From contig NZ_JALIFO010000015.1 of the NCBI RefSeq assembly GCF_022867805.1, positions 173,124-237,123 of the forward strand: a DNA stretch of 64,000 bases. The letters are read 5' to 3'. The position numbers and the translations under genes are program-made. Origin of the DNA: Cuneatibacter sp. NSJ-177. Lineage in GTDB: Bacteria; Bacillota; Clostridia; Lachnospirales; Lachnospiraceae. Shown here piece after piece: positions 1 through 8,966 of the stretch. The notes under the pieces are model-generated. The model was not told where the DNA came from. It made no database searches and worked only from the letters and a program-made list of their open reading frames with translations. Numbering within the stretch: the first letter of the stretch is position 1; each line of letters starts with the position of its first letter.

Positions 1-411
1 GATCACAGTGTCGATTTTCGTGCCATGGTAATAACCGGCGATCAATCCCAGCAGGGTTCCGACCGGTACGGCGATGGCAAGCACCACCACGCTCATCAGC
101 AAAGCCCCGCGGAAACAGTAAATCACACGGGAAAATACATCGCGCCCCATCTGATCCGTGCCGAACCAGTAAGAGCCGCTGGGGGCCTGACTGGCATTGG
201 CGTAGTCCACGAAGGTCCCGATATGCTCCGGGTAGGGCACGATCTGCTTGGCAAAGATGGCAAAGAGCAGGGAGAGACATACCAGGATCAGGCCAAACAC
301 CGATAAGCGGTTTCTCGTAAATTTATACCAGTAAATCCGCAGGTTCTCTTTTGCAGAAGGAGACAGAAGCCCTTTCTTCTTTGCTGCGGTCATATTCACA
401 TCTCCACTCAT
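1..411 (-). CDS. DppC/OppC-like ABC transporter permease (partial, C-terminus beyond window)
   Basis: Inner-membrane permease subunit of a peptide/nickel-type ABC importer, forming the channel with the DppB-like protein encoded just upstream. The visible 137 residues hold the short cytoplasmic N-terminus, a first membrane segment (about residues 32-52) and the family motif FGTDQMGRDVFSR, followed by the start of the permease domain. The start chosen is the ATG at 409-411, with an AGGAGGG ribosome site about 8 nt upstream; an internal ATG at 391-393 is less well placed. It begins 1 nt after the stop of the upstream permease, so the two are translationally coupled. The reading frame is open to the window edge, so the gene is truncated only by the window. 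Confidence 0.9.
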   Translation of the reverse strand, partial: MSGDVNMTAAKKKGLLSPSAKENLRIYWYKFTRNRLSVFGLILVCLSLLFAIFAKQIVPYPEHIGTFVDYANASQAPSGSYWFGTDQMGRDVFSRVIYCFRGALLMSVVVLAIAVPVGTLLGLIAGYYHGTKIDTVI

Positions 412-412
412 A

Positions 413-1426
413 TTATTTCCCTCCTATCCGCATTCTGGGGTCCAGCCCGGCGATGATCAAATCGACAACCAGGTTTACCAGGAAATACGTCAGGCCGATG
501 ATCAGAACCACCGCGCAGATTGCATTCAGATCTTTGTTCAGCATTGCATTGATGCCGTAACGGGAAATGCCCGGCCAGTTAAAGATCTTTTCCACCAGGA
601 ACGCCTGCCCCAGCAGAGCGGAAAAGTCCATGCCCATCATCGTAACCGCCGAAGTCGCCGACGGCTTCAAAAGATATTTCCGTGTCAGCAGTCCGGGAGG
701 AAGCCCGTACCCGGTGGAAACCGCCATGTACTCTCTCCCCGAATTATCCACCATGGAGGAGCGGAGCACGCGGGCGTCCTGCACGATCGGGCCGAGGGCC
801 AGGGCAAAAGCAGGAAGCAGCAGATGCAAAAACGCATCCCAGGCCACATGAAAATTCCCGGTCAGCAGTCCGTCCAATATGTAAAGTCCGGTGATCGCAG
901 TCGGAGGCGTCAAATCAGAGCTGAGGCGCCCTAACACCGGCAGCACCGGAAAGGCATAGCCCAACAACAGCAGCAGTAAGATTCCGACCACGAAAGCCGG
1001 TATCGCGATTCCAATGTAAGAAAGGATCCGAATCAGTCCGTCCACCCAGGTATTTTTGTGTTTAGCCGCCAAGATACCAAGGCCGAAGGTTCCAATGAAC
1101 ATAAATACGCCGGCCACCAATGCCAATTCCACCGTTGCGGGGAGGAACTGCTTGACATCCATCATTACCGGACGTTTGGTGATAAAGGAATTTCCAAAAT
1201 TTCCATGGAGCACGTCGCCCAGCCATTTCAGATACTGGACCGGCAGCGCGTCATTCAGGTACAGCTCTTCTCTGAGAGCCTCTTTTGCCGCGTCGGTCGC
1301 CCGGCTGCCCAGGGCAATCGTCGCCACATCGCCGGGTACGATCCGGGCGATGGTAAAAATCAAAATCGAAGTTCCGAGCAGAACCAAGATTCCAAGCAAA
1401 AGCCTCTTACCGATAAACTTTCCCAT
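413..1426 (-). CDS. DppB/OppB-like ABC transporter permease
   Basis: Permease subunit of a peptide/nickel-type importer (binding-protein-dependent transport inner membrane family), 337 residues, the usual length. It opens with a membrane segment (about residues 9-29, LLLGILVLLGTSILIFTIA) and a periplasmic loop (VPGDVATIALG), followed by five further hydrophobic segments; it ends with the typical LDPRMR tail. It lies between the binding-protein gene (160 bp upstream, with hairpins between them) and the DppC-like gene (1-nt gap), the order binding protein-B-C typical of these operons. ATP-binding subunits are not visible and presumably lie beyond the left edge. The substrate cannot be told from sequence: di/oligopeptide, nickel or another small solute are all possible. 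Confidence 0.92.
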   Translation of the reverse strand: MGKFIGKRLLLGILVLLGTSILIFTIARIVPGDVATIALGSRATDAAKEALREELYLNDALPVQYLKWLGDVLHGNFGNSFITKRPVMMDVKQFLPATVELALVAGVFMFIGTFGLGILAAKHKNTWVDGLIRILSYIGIAIPAFVVGILLLLLLGYAFPVLPVLGRLSSDLTPPTAITGLYILDGLLTGNFHVAWDAFLHLLLPAFALALGPIVQDARVLRSSMVDNSGREYMAVSTGYGLPPGLLTRKYLLKPSATSAVTMMGMDFSALLGQAFLVEKIFNWPGISRYGINAMLNKDLNAICAVVLIIGLTYFLVNLVVDLIIAGLDPRMRIGGK

Positions 1427-1491
1427 TCTTTCTTAAGCCCTCCTTTGCTTTCAACCTCCTGAAAATCAGTCCTGAAAACGTCTTTTTTAGC

Positions 1492-1551
1492 AAAGTGGCG
1501 GAAGGTTTCCTCCCGCCACTTTTTTGACACAGGAAAATTGAATCCAATTTT
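1492..1551 (-). terminator. Hairpins between binding-protein and permease genes
   Basis: Two inverted repeats sit in the 160-bp gap after the binding-protein stop: GGAAAATTG/CAATTTTCC-type arms near 1532-1551, and AAAGTGGCGG (1492-1501) with CCGCCACTTT (1513-1522). The second stem is strong and AT-flanked. Such intercistronic hairpins commonly stabilise or partly terminate the upstream message so that the binding protein is made in excess over the permeases; that role is inferred here. Confidence 0.5.
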
Positions 1552-1585
1552 CTATGTACTCATTCCTTTCAGGAAGCCGGCATCG

Positions 1586-3283
1586 TTACTTCTTCTCGGT
1601 ATGGTATTCAATGTCTGCAAACTGATGTAGGTATCCATACAGAGCGCTGGCGATCTCGCCTTCCGCTACATTCTCCAGGGCGGGCCAGGTGATATAGCTG
1701 CTCTGGTAAGCGATTCGCTCCGTCATCTCGCAAAGATAACCGGTCGGGCAGAGCTCATCGACAATGTAATTCTGGATTTCGCCGTATTTCGCAAAACGCT
1801 CGGTCTTGTCTACGGTCGCCAGGGCATCTTCGATCATGCCGTCCAGCTTCGTGTCGCCAAGCCATTCGCCTTGTTCCCAGGTGCCCATGGTCTTGGAATG
1901 ATAACGGGACTCCAGATAAGCGCCGGCCTCGTCATAGCTGAGACCAGAGTTGATTGCGATCATGTGAGGCGTGGTTTCCACGGAGCCCATCCGGTCGATG
2001 ATCGAAACCCAGGGTGCCTTGGAAATTTCAATGTTCAGGCCGATCTGAGAAGCTGCCGACTGGATCATCAGAGCAATTTTCTCCAGATCCGCCACGTCGG
2101 AATTACAAAGGATTTCAACGGTGTAATCGCCATAGTTGTTCGCATACTTGGAGGCCGCCAGATATTCTTTCGCCTTGTCCAGGTTGTATTCGAATACGGC
2201 GGTGTCCACATGGCCCTGCACCGTTGCTGGTACCGGTCCGGTTGCCTTCACGGAATGGATGAAGACCGATTCGCAGATGGTGTCATAGTCGATCAGGCAG
2301 CTGATGGCCCGGCGGAAGTTGATGTCGTCCATGGGCTCGATCTGCGTGTTGTAATACATGTTGTACTCCAGATAAGTGGAATACTCTCCGATGGAAACCC
2401 CATCCATCTTTTCCAGAGCCGCCAGAGTCTCTGCGCTCTGCCACTGATCCGTGATATCCAGTTCTTTGTTGGCCACCATGGTGCGGACCGTGGAAGCTTC
2501 GGTGATTGCCATCATCTTGAAACCGGCAGGGGCATACTGATTGTTCCAGCCGACAAACCAATCATCAAATTTCTCCGCCAGGAAGTAATCCTGCTGTACC
2601 AGCTCTTTCGCCATGTAAGCGCCGGATCCGGCGTCATTGGTCACCAGCCAGGCTTTCCCGTAATCGCCGAATTCGCCGTAAGGGCCATCCTGTTTATTGG
2701 CCATGACCAGGTCTTCATTCACGATCAGAAGACGTACCAGGGCGCTGACAAACGGTCCGAACGTTTTTTTCAGGTGGAACACCACGGTGTAGTCGTCCGT
2801 AGCTTCCGCCGATTCTACCGAATCCGTAAACAGATAGGCGTAACCTTCGCCGATCGCCAGAAGACGGTTCATGGAGAACACGACATCCGAGGCTGTCAGC
2901 TCGCTTCCGTCGTGGAACTGAATCCCCTTTTTCAGGTGGAACGTATAAGTCAGACCATCTTCGCTGTTTTCCCAGGATTCCGCCACGCGGGGCTCCACCC
3001 CGTCCTTGCCCGGATAAACCAGCGTGTCATACATATTGGCCATTGCAATGCAGCTGGATCCCGTCGTCGCAATAGCCGGATCCAGATCCGGGGTACCGGA
3101 AACACCCATCGTGATGACGCCGCCCGCTGCCTCAGAACCGCCGCCCGCCGCTGCGGTCACTTCCGTACCAGAACCGCCTGCCGCCTGGGTGGTTGTGCCG
3201 CCTCCCGACGAAGAATTGCCGCAGCCCGAAAGCAGAGTCGCTACCATGGCAAAACTTAAGATTACGCTTAATCCCTTTTTCAA
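1586..3283 (-). CDS. Peptide/nickel-type ABC transporter substrate-binding lipoprotein
   Basis: Extracytoplasmic solute-binding lipoprotein of the SBP_bac_5 family (565 residues), which delivers the solute to the DppB/C-type permeases encoded downstream. The N-terminus is a lipoprotein signal peptide with lipobox LLSGC (lipidated Cys at about residue 21), followed by a Gly/Ser/Thr-rich linker to about residue 55 and then the binding fold (VAESWENSEDGLTYTFHLKK is the diagnostic family motif). Translation starts at TTG (3281-3283), preceded by a strong GGAGGG ribosome site 7-8 nt upstream; no in-frame ATG is better placed. First gene of the operon that continues into the two permeases. The ligand is not predictable from sequence alone. 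Confidence 0.93.
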   Translation of the reverse strand: MKKGLSVILSFAMVATLLSGCGNSSSGGGTTTQAAGGSGTEVTAAAGGGSEAAGGVITMGVSGTPDLDPAIATTGSSCIAMANMYDTLVYPGKDGVEPRVAESWENSEDGLTYTFHLKKGIQFHDGSELTASDVVFSMNRLLAIGEGYAYLFTDSVESAEATDDYTVVFHLKKTFGPFVSALVRLLIVNEDLVMANKQDGPYGEFGDYGKAWLVTNDAGSGAYMAKELVQQDYFLAEKFDDWFVGWNNQYAPAGFKMMAITEASTVRTMVANKELDITDQWQSAETLAALEKMDGVSIGEYSTYLEYNMYYNTQIEPMDDINFRRAISCLIDYDTICESVFIHSVKATGPVPATVQGHVDTAVFEYNLDKAKEYLAASKYANNYGDYTVEILCNSDVADLEKIALMIQSAASQIGLNIEISKAPWVSIIDRMGSVETTPHMIAINSGLSYDEAGAYLESRYHSKTMGTWEQGEWLGDTKLDGMIEDALATVDKTERFAKYGEIQNYIVDELCPTGYLCEMTERIAYQSSYITWPALENVAEGEIASALYGYLHQFADIEYHTEKK

Positions 3284-3706
3284 TACTTTTGCCCTCCTTT
3301 TTTTCTTTTATAAAAAAGAAACCAGTTTCTTCCCGGGCATTCTTCTATTATTCTTTTTGCCCCAAGGATATTTCTGTTTTCTTCTTTTCAATCACGTTAT
3401 TTTCTTTCCATACCAACATATTAAACGATCATGCTGTTATCTATCAATGTGGCTCAGATACAAATTCAAAAACTATTTTTGTTTCTAACCAATAAAGCCA
3501 CCTTTTTCCGCCTTTAAATCTTTACTTTTTTCAATTGTTTCTTATTTTTCTCAATCAATCCAGCTTTTAGGCTGAATAAAATAAAGTCTGCTTTGTCTTC
3601 TCGTTTCGAGCGGCAAAGCAGGCTTATGGGAGGATGTCTTCGGCCATCCCTGGTTGCAGGCTGGCCGGAGCACGGAAACAGGCAAATGAATGGGGACGCA
3701 GGCCTT
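3284..3706. other. Intergenic region with no gene
   Basis: AT-rich 423-bp stretch between the ABC-importer operon and the serine operon, both on the minus strand. It holds the 5' leader of the binding-protein gene (near 3284-3300) and a terminator for the DUF1015 gene (about 3576-3625). I see no convincing consensus promoter for the importer operon; the most AT-rich part is 3380-3560. Confidence 0.6.
3576..3625 (-). terminator. Rho-independent terminator of the serC-serA-DUF1015 operon
   Basis: On the minus strand the arm CTGCTTTG (3614-3621) pairs with CAAAGCAG (3588-3595), and the stem is followed by a T-rich tract (ACTTTATTTTATT). It lies about 85 bp after the DUF1015 stop. Confidence 0.65.
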
Positions 3707-4954
3707 TTATTCCCCTAGTTCATGTAAAAACAAACCGCTGCGCAGCTTCGGCTCGAACCAGGTGGATTTCGGAGGCATGATGTTTCCGGAATCTGCAATA
3801 TCCATCAGCTCATCCATTCCGGTCGGATACATACTGAAAGCCACCGCCATCCCGCCGTCCACCAAGCGTTCCAGTTCGGAGACGCCGCGGATTCCGCCGA
3901 TGAAATCAATCCGCTGATCTTTCCTGGGATCACCGATGCCGAGAACCGGCGTCAGCAGATTCTCCTGAAGGATCGATACGTCCAGGCACTTGACGGGATC
4001 TTTCTCATCAAAACTACCCTGTTTTGCCGTAAGCAGATACCAGGCTCCGCCGAGATACATGCCAAAGGTATGGCGCTTTTCCGGACGGCATTGCTTTCCC
4101 GGATACGGGGATACTTCGAATTTATCTTCCACGCGCCGTAAAAAAGCCTCCGGCGTCAGCCCATTCAAATCACGGACCACGCGGTTATAGTCCAAAATAT
4201 GGAGCTCTTCACTGGGGAAGGCCACCGCAAGGAAATAATTGAACTCCTCCGCGCCGTCATAATCCGGCTTTTGCTCCCGGCGGCGCAGGCCGACCTTGAC
4301 CGCAGATGCCGCCCGGTGATGGCCGTCGGCAATATAAAATTCCGGGACGGAGCGAAACGCCTCTTGCAGTTCTTCCACCGTATCCTGGCACGCGATGACC
4401 CAGACGGTATGACGCACGCCGTCCTCCGCCACAAAATCGTATTCCGGTTCCTGATGTTTCATCCACTCCTGCATCCGCTCTTTCAGGGCAGCCGACGAAC
4501 GGTAGGTCAAAAAGATCGGGCCGGTGTTGGCGTTGCAGGTATCGACATGGCGGATCCGGTCTTCCTCTTTCTCCGCCCTGGTCAGCTCATGTTTTTTAAT
4601 CCGGTTTTCCAGATAATCATCGATGGAAGCGCAGCCGACGATTCCTGCCTGGGAGTGGCCGCCCATAATCTGCCGGTAGATATAGTAGCAATTCGTCTCA
4701 TCTTTCTCATAGACCCCGTCCCTTACCATCTCCTCCAGGTTGGACGCCGCCTTTTCATAAACCGCATCCGCATAAGGACTGACGGATGGGTCCAGATCGA
4801 TTTCCGCTTTATCGACATGCAGGAACGAGTAAGGGTTCCCGGCCACCATCTGCCGGGCTTCCTCGCTGTTCATCACATCGTAAGGCAAGGCCGCTACCTT
4901 GGCGGCCAGCTCTTTTGTCGGCCGCAGCGCGGCGAAAGGGCGAAATACTGCCAT
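3707..4954 (-). CDS. DUF1015 family protein in the serine operon
   Basis: 415-residue DUF1015 protein, third gene of a serC-serA-DUF1015 run. The family start (FRPFAALRPTKELAAKVAALPYDV) and the central motif IADGHHRAASA (about residue 210) are clear. The GHHRxxA motif resembles the phosphate-binding motif of the ParB/sulfiredoxin/SerK superfamily, whose SerK members are free-serine kinases; this likeness is my inference. No serB (phosphoserine phosphatase) is present next to serA and serC, so a role in the last step of serine synthesis or in serine phosphorylation is plausible but unproven. No signal peptide or membrane segment. The ATG at 4954 is preceded by AGGAGGAAA. It lies 64 bp after the serA stop. 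Confidence 0.85.
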   Translation of the reverse strand: MAVFRPFAALRPTKELAAKVAALPYDVMNSEEARQMVAGNPYSFLHVDKAEIDLDPSVSPYADAVYEKAASNLEEMVRDGVYEKDETNCYYIYRQIMGGHSQAGIVGCASIDDYLENRIKKHELTRAEKEEDRIRHVDTCNANTGPIFLTYRSSAALKERMQEWMKHQEPEYDFVAEDGVRHTVWVIACQDTVEELQEAFRSVPEFYIADGHHRAASAVKVGLRRREQKPDYDGAEEFNYFLAVAFPSEELHILDYNRVVRDLNGLTPEAFLRRVEDKFEVSPYPGKQCRPEKRHTFGMYLGGAWYLLTAKQGSFDEKDPVKCLDVSILQENLLTPVLGIGDPRKDQRIDFIGGIRGVSELERLVDGGMAVAFSMYPTGMDELMDIADSGNIMPPKSTWFEPKLRSGLFLHELGE

Positions 4955-5018
4955 TGATTTTCCTCCTAAATTTCATTTAAACCAAGCCGTCCCCAAGAGA
5001 GGCAGCGTTTTCCATTTC

Positions 5019-5933
5019 TTAAGCAGAAAATTGTTTCCGGATATGCTCCACGATCTCTTCTCCGATATGTTCCTGGGCCTCCATCGTGGACGCTCCTACG
5101 TGGGGAGTAACGGAAACTTTCGGGTGGGCGCAGAGCGCTTCATTCCTTGTCGGTTCTTCCCGGTAAACGTCCAGTCCGGCGCCGGAAACCTTGCCTGAAT
5201 TCAAGGCCTCAAGGAGCGCGTCCTCATCCACCAGCACGCCGCGGGCCGTATTGATGATACAGACCCCATCCTTCATTTTCGCAATCGTTTCCCGGTTGAT
5301 CAGAGGATCGGCGTCCTTTGCGGCGGGAAGATGCAGGGAAATAAAATCGGACCGCGCCAACAGCTCATCCAGGGAAACAAAACGGTACTCCCCGGCTCCG
5401 GCCTTCGGGCCGCTGCGGGTGGTGTAGATCACGTCCATCCCCAATGCCTTGGCCCGTTTCGCCGTCTCCGCCCCGATCCTTCCTAAGCCGATCAAGCCCA
5501 AGGTCTTGCCGAAGAGTTCCACCCCGGCGCAGGCTTTCTTTTCCCAGGCGCCCTGGCGCATCGTCACATTGGCAAAGGCCAGATTTCTCGCCACGGAGAA
5601 AATATGGCCGATCGCCATCTCCGCCACGGAAATACTGCTGGCATTCGGCGTATTTTTGACCTCGATTCCTTTTTCCTTTGCATAGGCCACATCAATATTA
5701 TCTAAGCCGACGCCGCCGCGGATGATCAGTTTCAGCCTTCCTGCCTCTGCTGCCGCATCCAGCGCGGGTTTTCGAACCTTGGTGGCTGAGCGGACGATTA
5801 AGGCGTCAAATTCCCGGACTTTCTGCTCCAAAACCTCTGGTTCACAAAATTCCATCACAACTTCAAAGCCGGCTGCTTCCAATTTTTCCACCGCGCTTTT
5901 TGCTATTCCATCCGTCACTAAAATACGAACCAT
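5019..5933 (-). CDS. serA: D-3-phosphoglycerate dehydrogenase
   Basis: Cytosolic NAD-dependent oxidation of 3-phosphoglycerate to 3-phosphohydroxypyruvate, the first step of serine synthesis. The protein is a D-isomer-specific 2-hydroxyacid dehydrogenase of 304 residues: nucleotide-binding GLGRIG near residue 150, catalytic Arg in TARGVLVDE, Glu in YREEPTRNEAL and His in TPHVGAST. It ends straight after the catalytic domain, so it is the short form without the C-terminal ACT domain that gives serine feedback in longer enzymes. It starts 12 bp after the serC stop, which together with serC makes the phosphoglycerate assignment stronger than the family alone would. Confidence 0.9.
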   Translation of the reverse strand: MVRILVTDGIAKSAVEKLEAAGFEVVMEFCEPEVLEQKVREFDALIVRSATKVRKPALDAAAEAGRLKLIIRGGVGLDNIDVAYAKEKGIEVKNTPNASSISVAEMAIGHIFSVARNLAFANVTMRQGAWEKKACAGVELFGKTLGLIGLGRIGAETAKRAKALGMDVIYTTRSGPKAGAGEYRFVSLDELLARSDFISLHLPAAKDADPLINRETIAKMKDGVCIINTARGVLVDEDALLEALNSGKVSGAGLDVYREEPTRNEALCAHPKVSVTPHVGASTMEAQEHIGEEIVEHIRKQFSA

Positions 5934-5945
5934 CGCCGTCCCTCC

Positions 5946-7031
5946 TCAATGCTTTTGTTCAAAATCTTTCATGAATGCGACCAAAGCTTCCACGCCTTCC
6001 AACGGCATGGCATTGTAGATGCTGGCGCGCATACCGCCGACGGTCCGGTGGCCTTTCAGATTCTCAAAACCCGCCGCCTTCGCCTCTTTGACGAATTCGG
6101 CATCCAAGTCCTTGTCTCCAGTCACAAACGGCACGTTCATCAGTGAACGGTCCTCCGGGACCACGGTTCCGGAAAACAGGCGGCTCTCATCCAGATAGTC
6201 GTAGAGAACCTTGGCCTTTTTCTCATTGTATTCTTTCATCACGGCCAGGCCGCCCCGGCGTTTCAGCCACTGGAATACCTTTCCGCAGATATAGATCCCA
6301 TAGCAGTTGGGCGTATTGTACAGGGAGCCCGCGTCCGCATGGGTTTTATAGGTCAGCATGGTCGGCGTGCCAGGCAGGACCTCTTCCGAGATCAGATCTT
6401 CCCGGATAATCACAATCACCATGCCGGCCGGTCCGATATTTTTCTGGACGCCGCCGTAAATCAGGCCGTATTGCTCTACATCCACCGGTTCCGATAAAAA
6501 GCAGGACGAGACATCCGACACCAGGATTTTTCCTTTTGTGTCGGGAAGCTTTTTATATTTTGTCCCATAAATCGTATTATTTTCGCAGATATACACGTAA
6601 TCCGCATCTGGGCTGATTGGAAGATCCGAGAGGTCCGGAATATAGGAATAAGTTTTATCCTCCGAGCTGGCAATTTTATTGGCCTTCCCGTACTTCGCCG
6701 CTTCCTGGTAAGCCTTCTTCGACCACTGGCCGGTGACGATATAATCGGCCACACGGTTTTTCATCAGATTCATCGGAATCATGGCAAACTGCTGGGATGC
6801 GCCGCCCTGCAAAAACAGGACCTTATAATGATCCGGAATTCCCATCAGTTCCCGCAGATCCGCTTCCGCTTCATCTAGGATTCCCTGAAAGACCGCAGAC
6901 CGGTGGCTCATTTCCATTACAGACATCCCGCATCCGCGGTAATTCAACATCTCGTCCGCTGCTTCTCTCAGCACCTCTTCCGGCAATACCGCCGGGCCTG
7001 CTGAAAAATTGTAGATTCTGTCCTTGCCCAT
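5946..7031 (-). CDS. serC: Phosphoserine aminotransferase
   Basis: PLP enzyme converting 3-phosphohydroxypyruvate and glutamate to O-phosphoserine and 2-oxoglutarate, second step of serine synthesis (also used in pyridoxine synthesis in some bacteria). 361 residues, full length. The N-terminus IYNFSAGPAVLPEEVL is diagnostic, and the PLP-binding Lys lies in YGGVQKNIGPAG; the HADAGSLYNTPNCYGIY segment is also typical. First gene of the serC-serA-DUF1015 operon. The ATG at 7031 follows an AGGAGGAACCAAA ribosome site. Confidence 0.95.
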   Translation of the reverse strand: MGKDRIYNFSAGPAVLPEEVLREAADEMLNYRGCGMSVMEMSHRSAVFQGILDEAEADLRELMGIPDHYKVLFLQGGASQQFAMIPMNLMKNRVADYIVTGQWSKKAYQEAAKYGKANKIASSEDKTYSYIPDLSDLPISPDADYVYICENNTIYGTKYKKLPDTKGKILVSDVSSCFLSEPVDVEQYGLIYGGVQKNIGPAGMVIVIIREDLISEEVLPGTPTMLTYKTHADAGSLYNTPNCYGIYICGKVFQWLKRRGGLAVMKEYNEKKAKVLYDYLDESRLFSGTVVPEDRSLMNVPFVTGDKDLDAEFVKEAKAAGFENLKGHRTVGGMRASIYNAMPLEGVEALVAFMKDFEQKH

Positions 7032-7384
7032 TTTGGTTCCTCCTGTCTTTCCTGGGATGCCGCCCCATAGGCGGTATGTTTTTCCTCTTCCGGCCTTTCT
7101 TTCCTTTTCTCACAGATCCAACTTCATTTTATCGATAGTTTTTTCCCTTTTCCATATTGCCATACTACAAATTCGTAATCTTTTTTTGTGGCAGGCATAC
7201 AAAAAGGATACTTCTAAATACTTTTTCCATATTTAATCACTTTATAACCGGAAAAGAAAGAAAAACCAGGGATCGTTTACTGATTGAACTGATCTCTGGC
7301 TTTGCTTTCTTATTCAGTTGGGAATCTAGGTGACGAAAATTCTGCCCCATCGTCCGTCCGGCTTTCCTTCACGTTTCGATTCCG
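7032..7384. other. Intergenic region: serC leader and upstream terminator
   Basis: 353 bp without a gene. The part next to serC is its untranslated leader; no T-box, riboswitch or consensus promoter was recognised. A minus-strand terminator for the preceding genes lies at 7258-7299. The remainder (7130-7240) is AT-rich and probably holds the serC promoter, but I cannot place it. Confidence 0.5.
7258..7299 (-). terminator. Terminator after the DUF6179-like gene
   Basis: Minus-strand stem CCAGAGATC (7291-7299) with GATCCCTGG (7266-7274), one mismatch, followed by TTTTTCTTTCTTTTCC. Confidence 0.65.
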
Positions 7385-8239
7385 TCAGGCCATCGGAAAT
7401 TCCTGCATAAAGAACACGGCGGCCAGGCAGTCCGACTGAATTCCATTGAAAATCCGCGTGGCAAATCCGGGGGCTGCCTGTTCCAAATAGCCAGCCGTCC
7501 CTGCGCATGGCACCTGTTCTCCGATCCGTCGCAGGATCCACCGGATCTTTGCCTCGGCTTCCGGCCGGCCGGCGCCTGAAAATGTTTCCCGGATTTCAGC
7601 CAGATCCCTGGAATTTAACATTAGCTCTCCCACCGGCTGATCCGCTATCATGCACCCGCATGCAGCTAACAATACCGGCTCGCAGAGGTTTCCCATGTAA
7701 TTCTTCCGCCCGTCCGGGGAAACCCGATCCATGAGGCGGATCACCGGTTCCCGGCGAAAGCAGTCCAAAAAGGCTTTTTCGATCCGGACCCGCTTTAGAT
7801 ATCCTAAAATCAAATCTGCTCCGCACTGCTTCGGCAGAGGGCAAAGCAGCGGATAATCCAACGTCAGCAGATGGTTTTGCGGCTGAAACTGCGCATCGTA
7901 CCGGGCGAAAAACTCCATCATCCCGGTTCGGACCGTGTCCCGGTAATTGAGGCAGCCATAATCCTCCCAGCCGGTCATGAGCTCTTCATAGATTCTCTTT
8001 GCCTTCTGGGCCTTTTCTTCGATTCGCTCCCGTCCCCGCTGGTAAATCTGTTCCGCTTTCGGTTTTTCTCCCCCGGCTACAGCCCGCTCCCCGTTTTCCA
8101 TCCCTTCCCTGACGCAGGTAAGAACCGCCTCCATCAACATCTCCGCAGTCTCATACGTCACCGAACTGCTTTCTTTCCTCGTATAGCGTTCCGATAACCT
8201 TGCCACAATCGGCAGAAGTTCTTCCAAACTGTAATCCAT
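7385..8239 (-). CDS. DUF6179-like protein of unknown function
   Basis: Soluble 284-residue protein with no signal peptide or membrane segment. It resembles the clostridial DUF6179 family, from memory of the family and its neighbour rather than from a motif with known function. It is rich in charged residues and aromatic pairs, with several Cys (for example LLAACGCMIADQPVGE). It starts 24 bp after the stop of the DUF6323-like gene, and the two form a two-gene operon ended by the terminator at 7258-7299. No enzyme motif is visible; the role is unknown. Confidence 0.7.
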   Translation of the reverse strand: MDYSLEELLPIVARLSERYTRKESSSVTYETAEMLMEAVLTCVREGMENGERAVAGGEKPKAEQIYQRGRERIEEKAQKAKRIYEELMTGWEDYGCLNYRDTVRTGMMEFFARYDAQFQPQNHLLTLDYPLLCPLPKQCGADLILGYLKRVRIEKAFLDCFRREPVIRLMDRVSPDGRKNYMGNLCEPVLLAACGCMIADQPVGELMLNSRDLAEIRETFSGAGRPEAEAKIRWILRRIGEQVPCAGTAGYLEQAAPGFATRIFNGIQSDCLAAVFFMQEFPMA

Positions 8240-8263
8240 CTTCGCTCCTCCCGGCCGGCTTTC

Positions 8264-8800
8264 TTAAAACAAATTTTTCAGGGCTTCCCAATACAGTTCC
8301 CCGTCCCATCGCGTCTCTTCGTCCCACTTACTGTATTCTTTCCTGCCTCCGGTCTGCTGATAGCCCCGGTACCCCTTCCTGATCGCCCGCGCAAACCGCT
8401 CGGCGCAGGTCTGTTCCAAATAATCCATATCGCCTCCGCAGACTGAGTCGAACTGTTCCCGTAGAAAGGTTAAAAGCTCGTCATCCGTGAGAAGATCTGC
8501 GGAATCATTTTTATATTCGTAGAAAATATCCTGCAGCCGCTTCAGCGTGTCCAAATAGTTTTCCCCGTTGAGATAAGGAGAATCGCAAAAAGTCTCGATC
8601 AGCAGGTTCAAGATTCCCTCCCCGAACTCCACCCGCTTTCGCTCTCGCAGGCTCCGGTCCCGGCACTCCACAAGCTCCAGCACTTCCTCCCCGGACAGCG
8701 TCAGGCCATAGGACGCGGTTTTCTCGTTGCAAGTGAGTAAAGCGCTCACCTCTTGCCGGCGTCTCGCCAGCGGCAGCAATGCAAGCGTTTGATGATCCAT
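8264..8800 (-). CDS. DUF6323-like protein of unknown function
   Basis: 178-residue soluble protein, first gene of a pair with the DUF6179-like gene. The N-terminal half carries LTLSGEEVLELVECRDRSLRERKRVEFGEGIL, helical and acidic; there is no signal peptide, membrane segment or recognisable catalytic motif. The pairing of these two families in Clostridia is my recollection. The ATG at 8800 follows AAAGGAGGCTTT. A TATAAT box lies about 28 bp upstream of the start on the minus strand with a poor -35. Function unknown. Confidence 0.7.
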   Translation of the reverse strand: MDHQTLALLPLARRRQEVSALLTCNEKTASYGLTLSGEEVLELVECRDRSLRERKRVEFGEGILNLLIETFCDSPYLNGENYLDTLKRLQDIFYEYKNDSADLLTDDELLTFLREQFDSVCGGDMDYLEQTCAERFARAIRKGYRGYQQTGGRKEYSKWDEETRWDGELYWEALKNLF

Positions 8801-8892
8801 AAAGCCTCCTTTCGTTGTCCGCCTATTATAAGCTTTCCTTATTTTAATTACCAGTCTTTAAAAATCTTGGATTTTGTGGTATAGTATTAATA

Positions 8893-8922
8893 GAAAAAGA
8901 GGTGGAACCCCACCTCTTTTTC
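8893..8922. terminator. Bidirectional terminator
   Basis: Perfect 13-bp inverted repeat GAAAAAGAGGTGG (8893-8905) and CCACCTCTTTTTC (8910-8922), with T-runs on both strands. It lies downstream of yjdF (stop at 8967) on the minus strand. Confidence 0.8.
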
Positions 8923-8966
8923 ATTTCCGCCGTTTTCAAATAAAACCGGCGCAGCGCAGATATCCT

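Noticed and set aside
1871..3259. Long plus-strand reading frame opposite the binding lipoprotein
   Set aside because: Antisense shadow: the minus-strand protein has a signal peptide, lipobox and family motifs.
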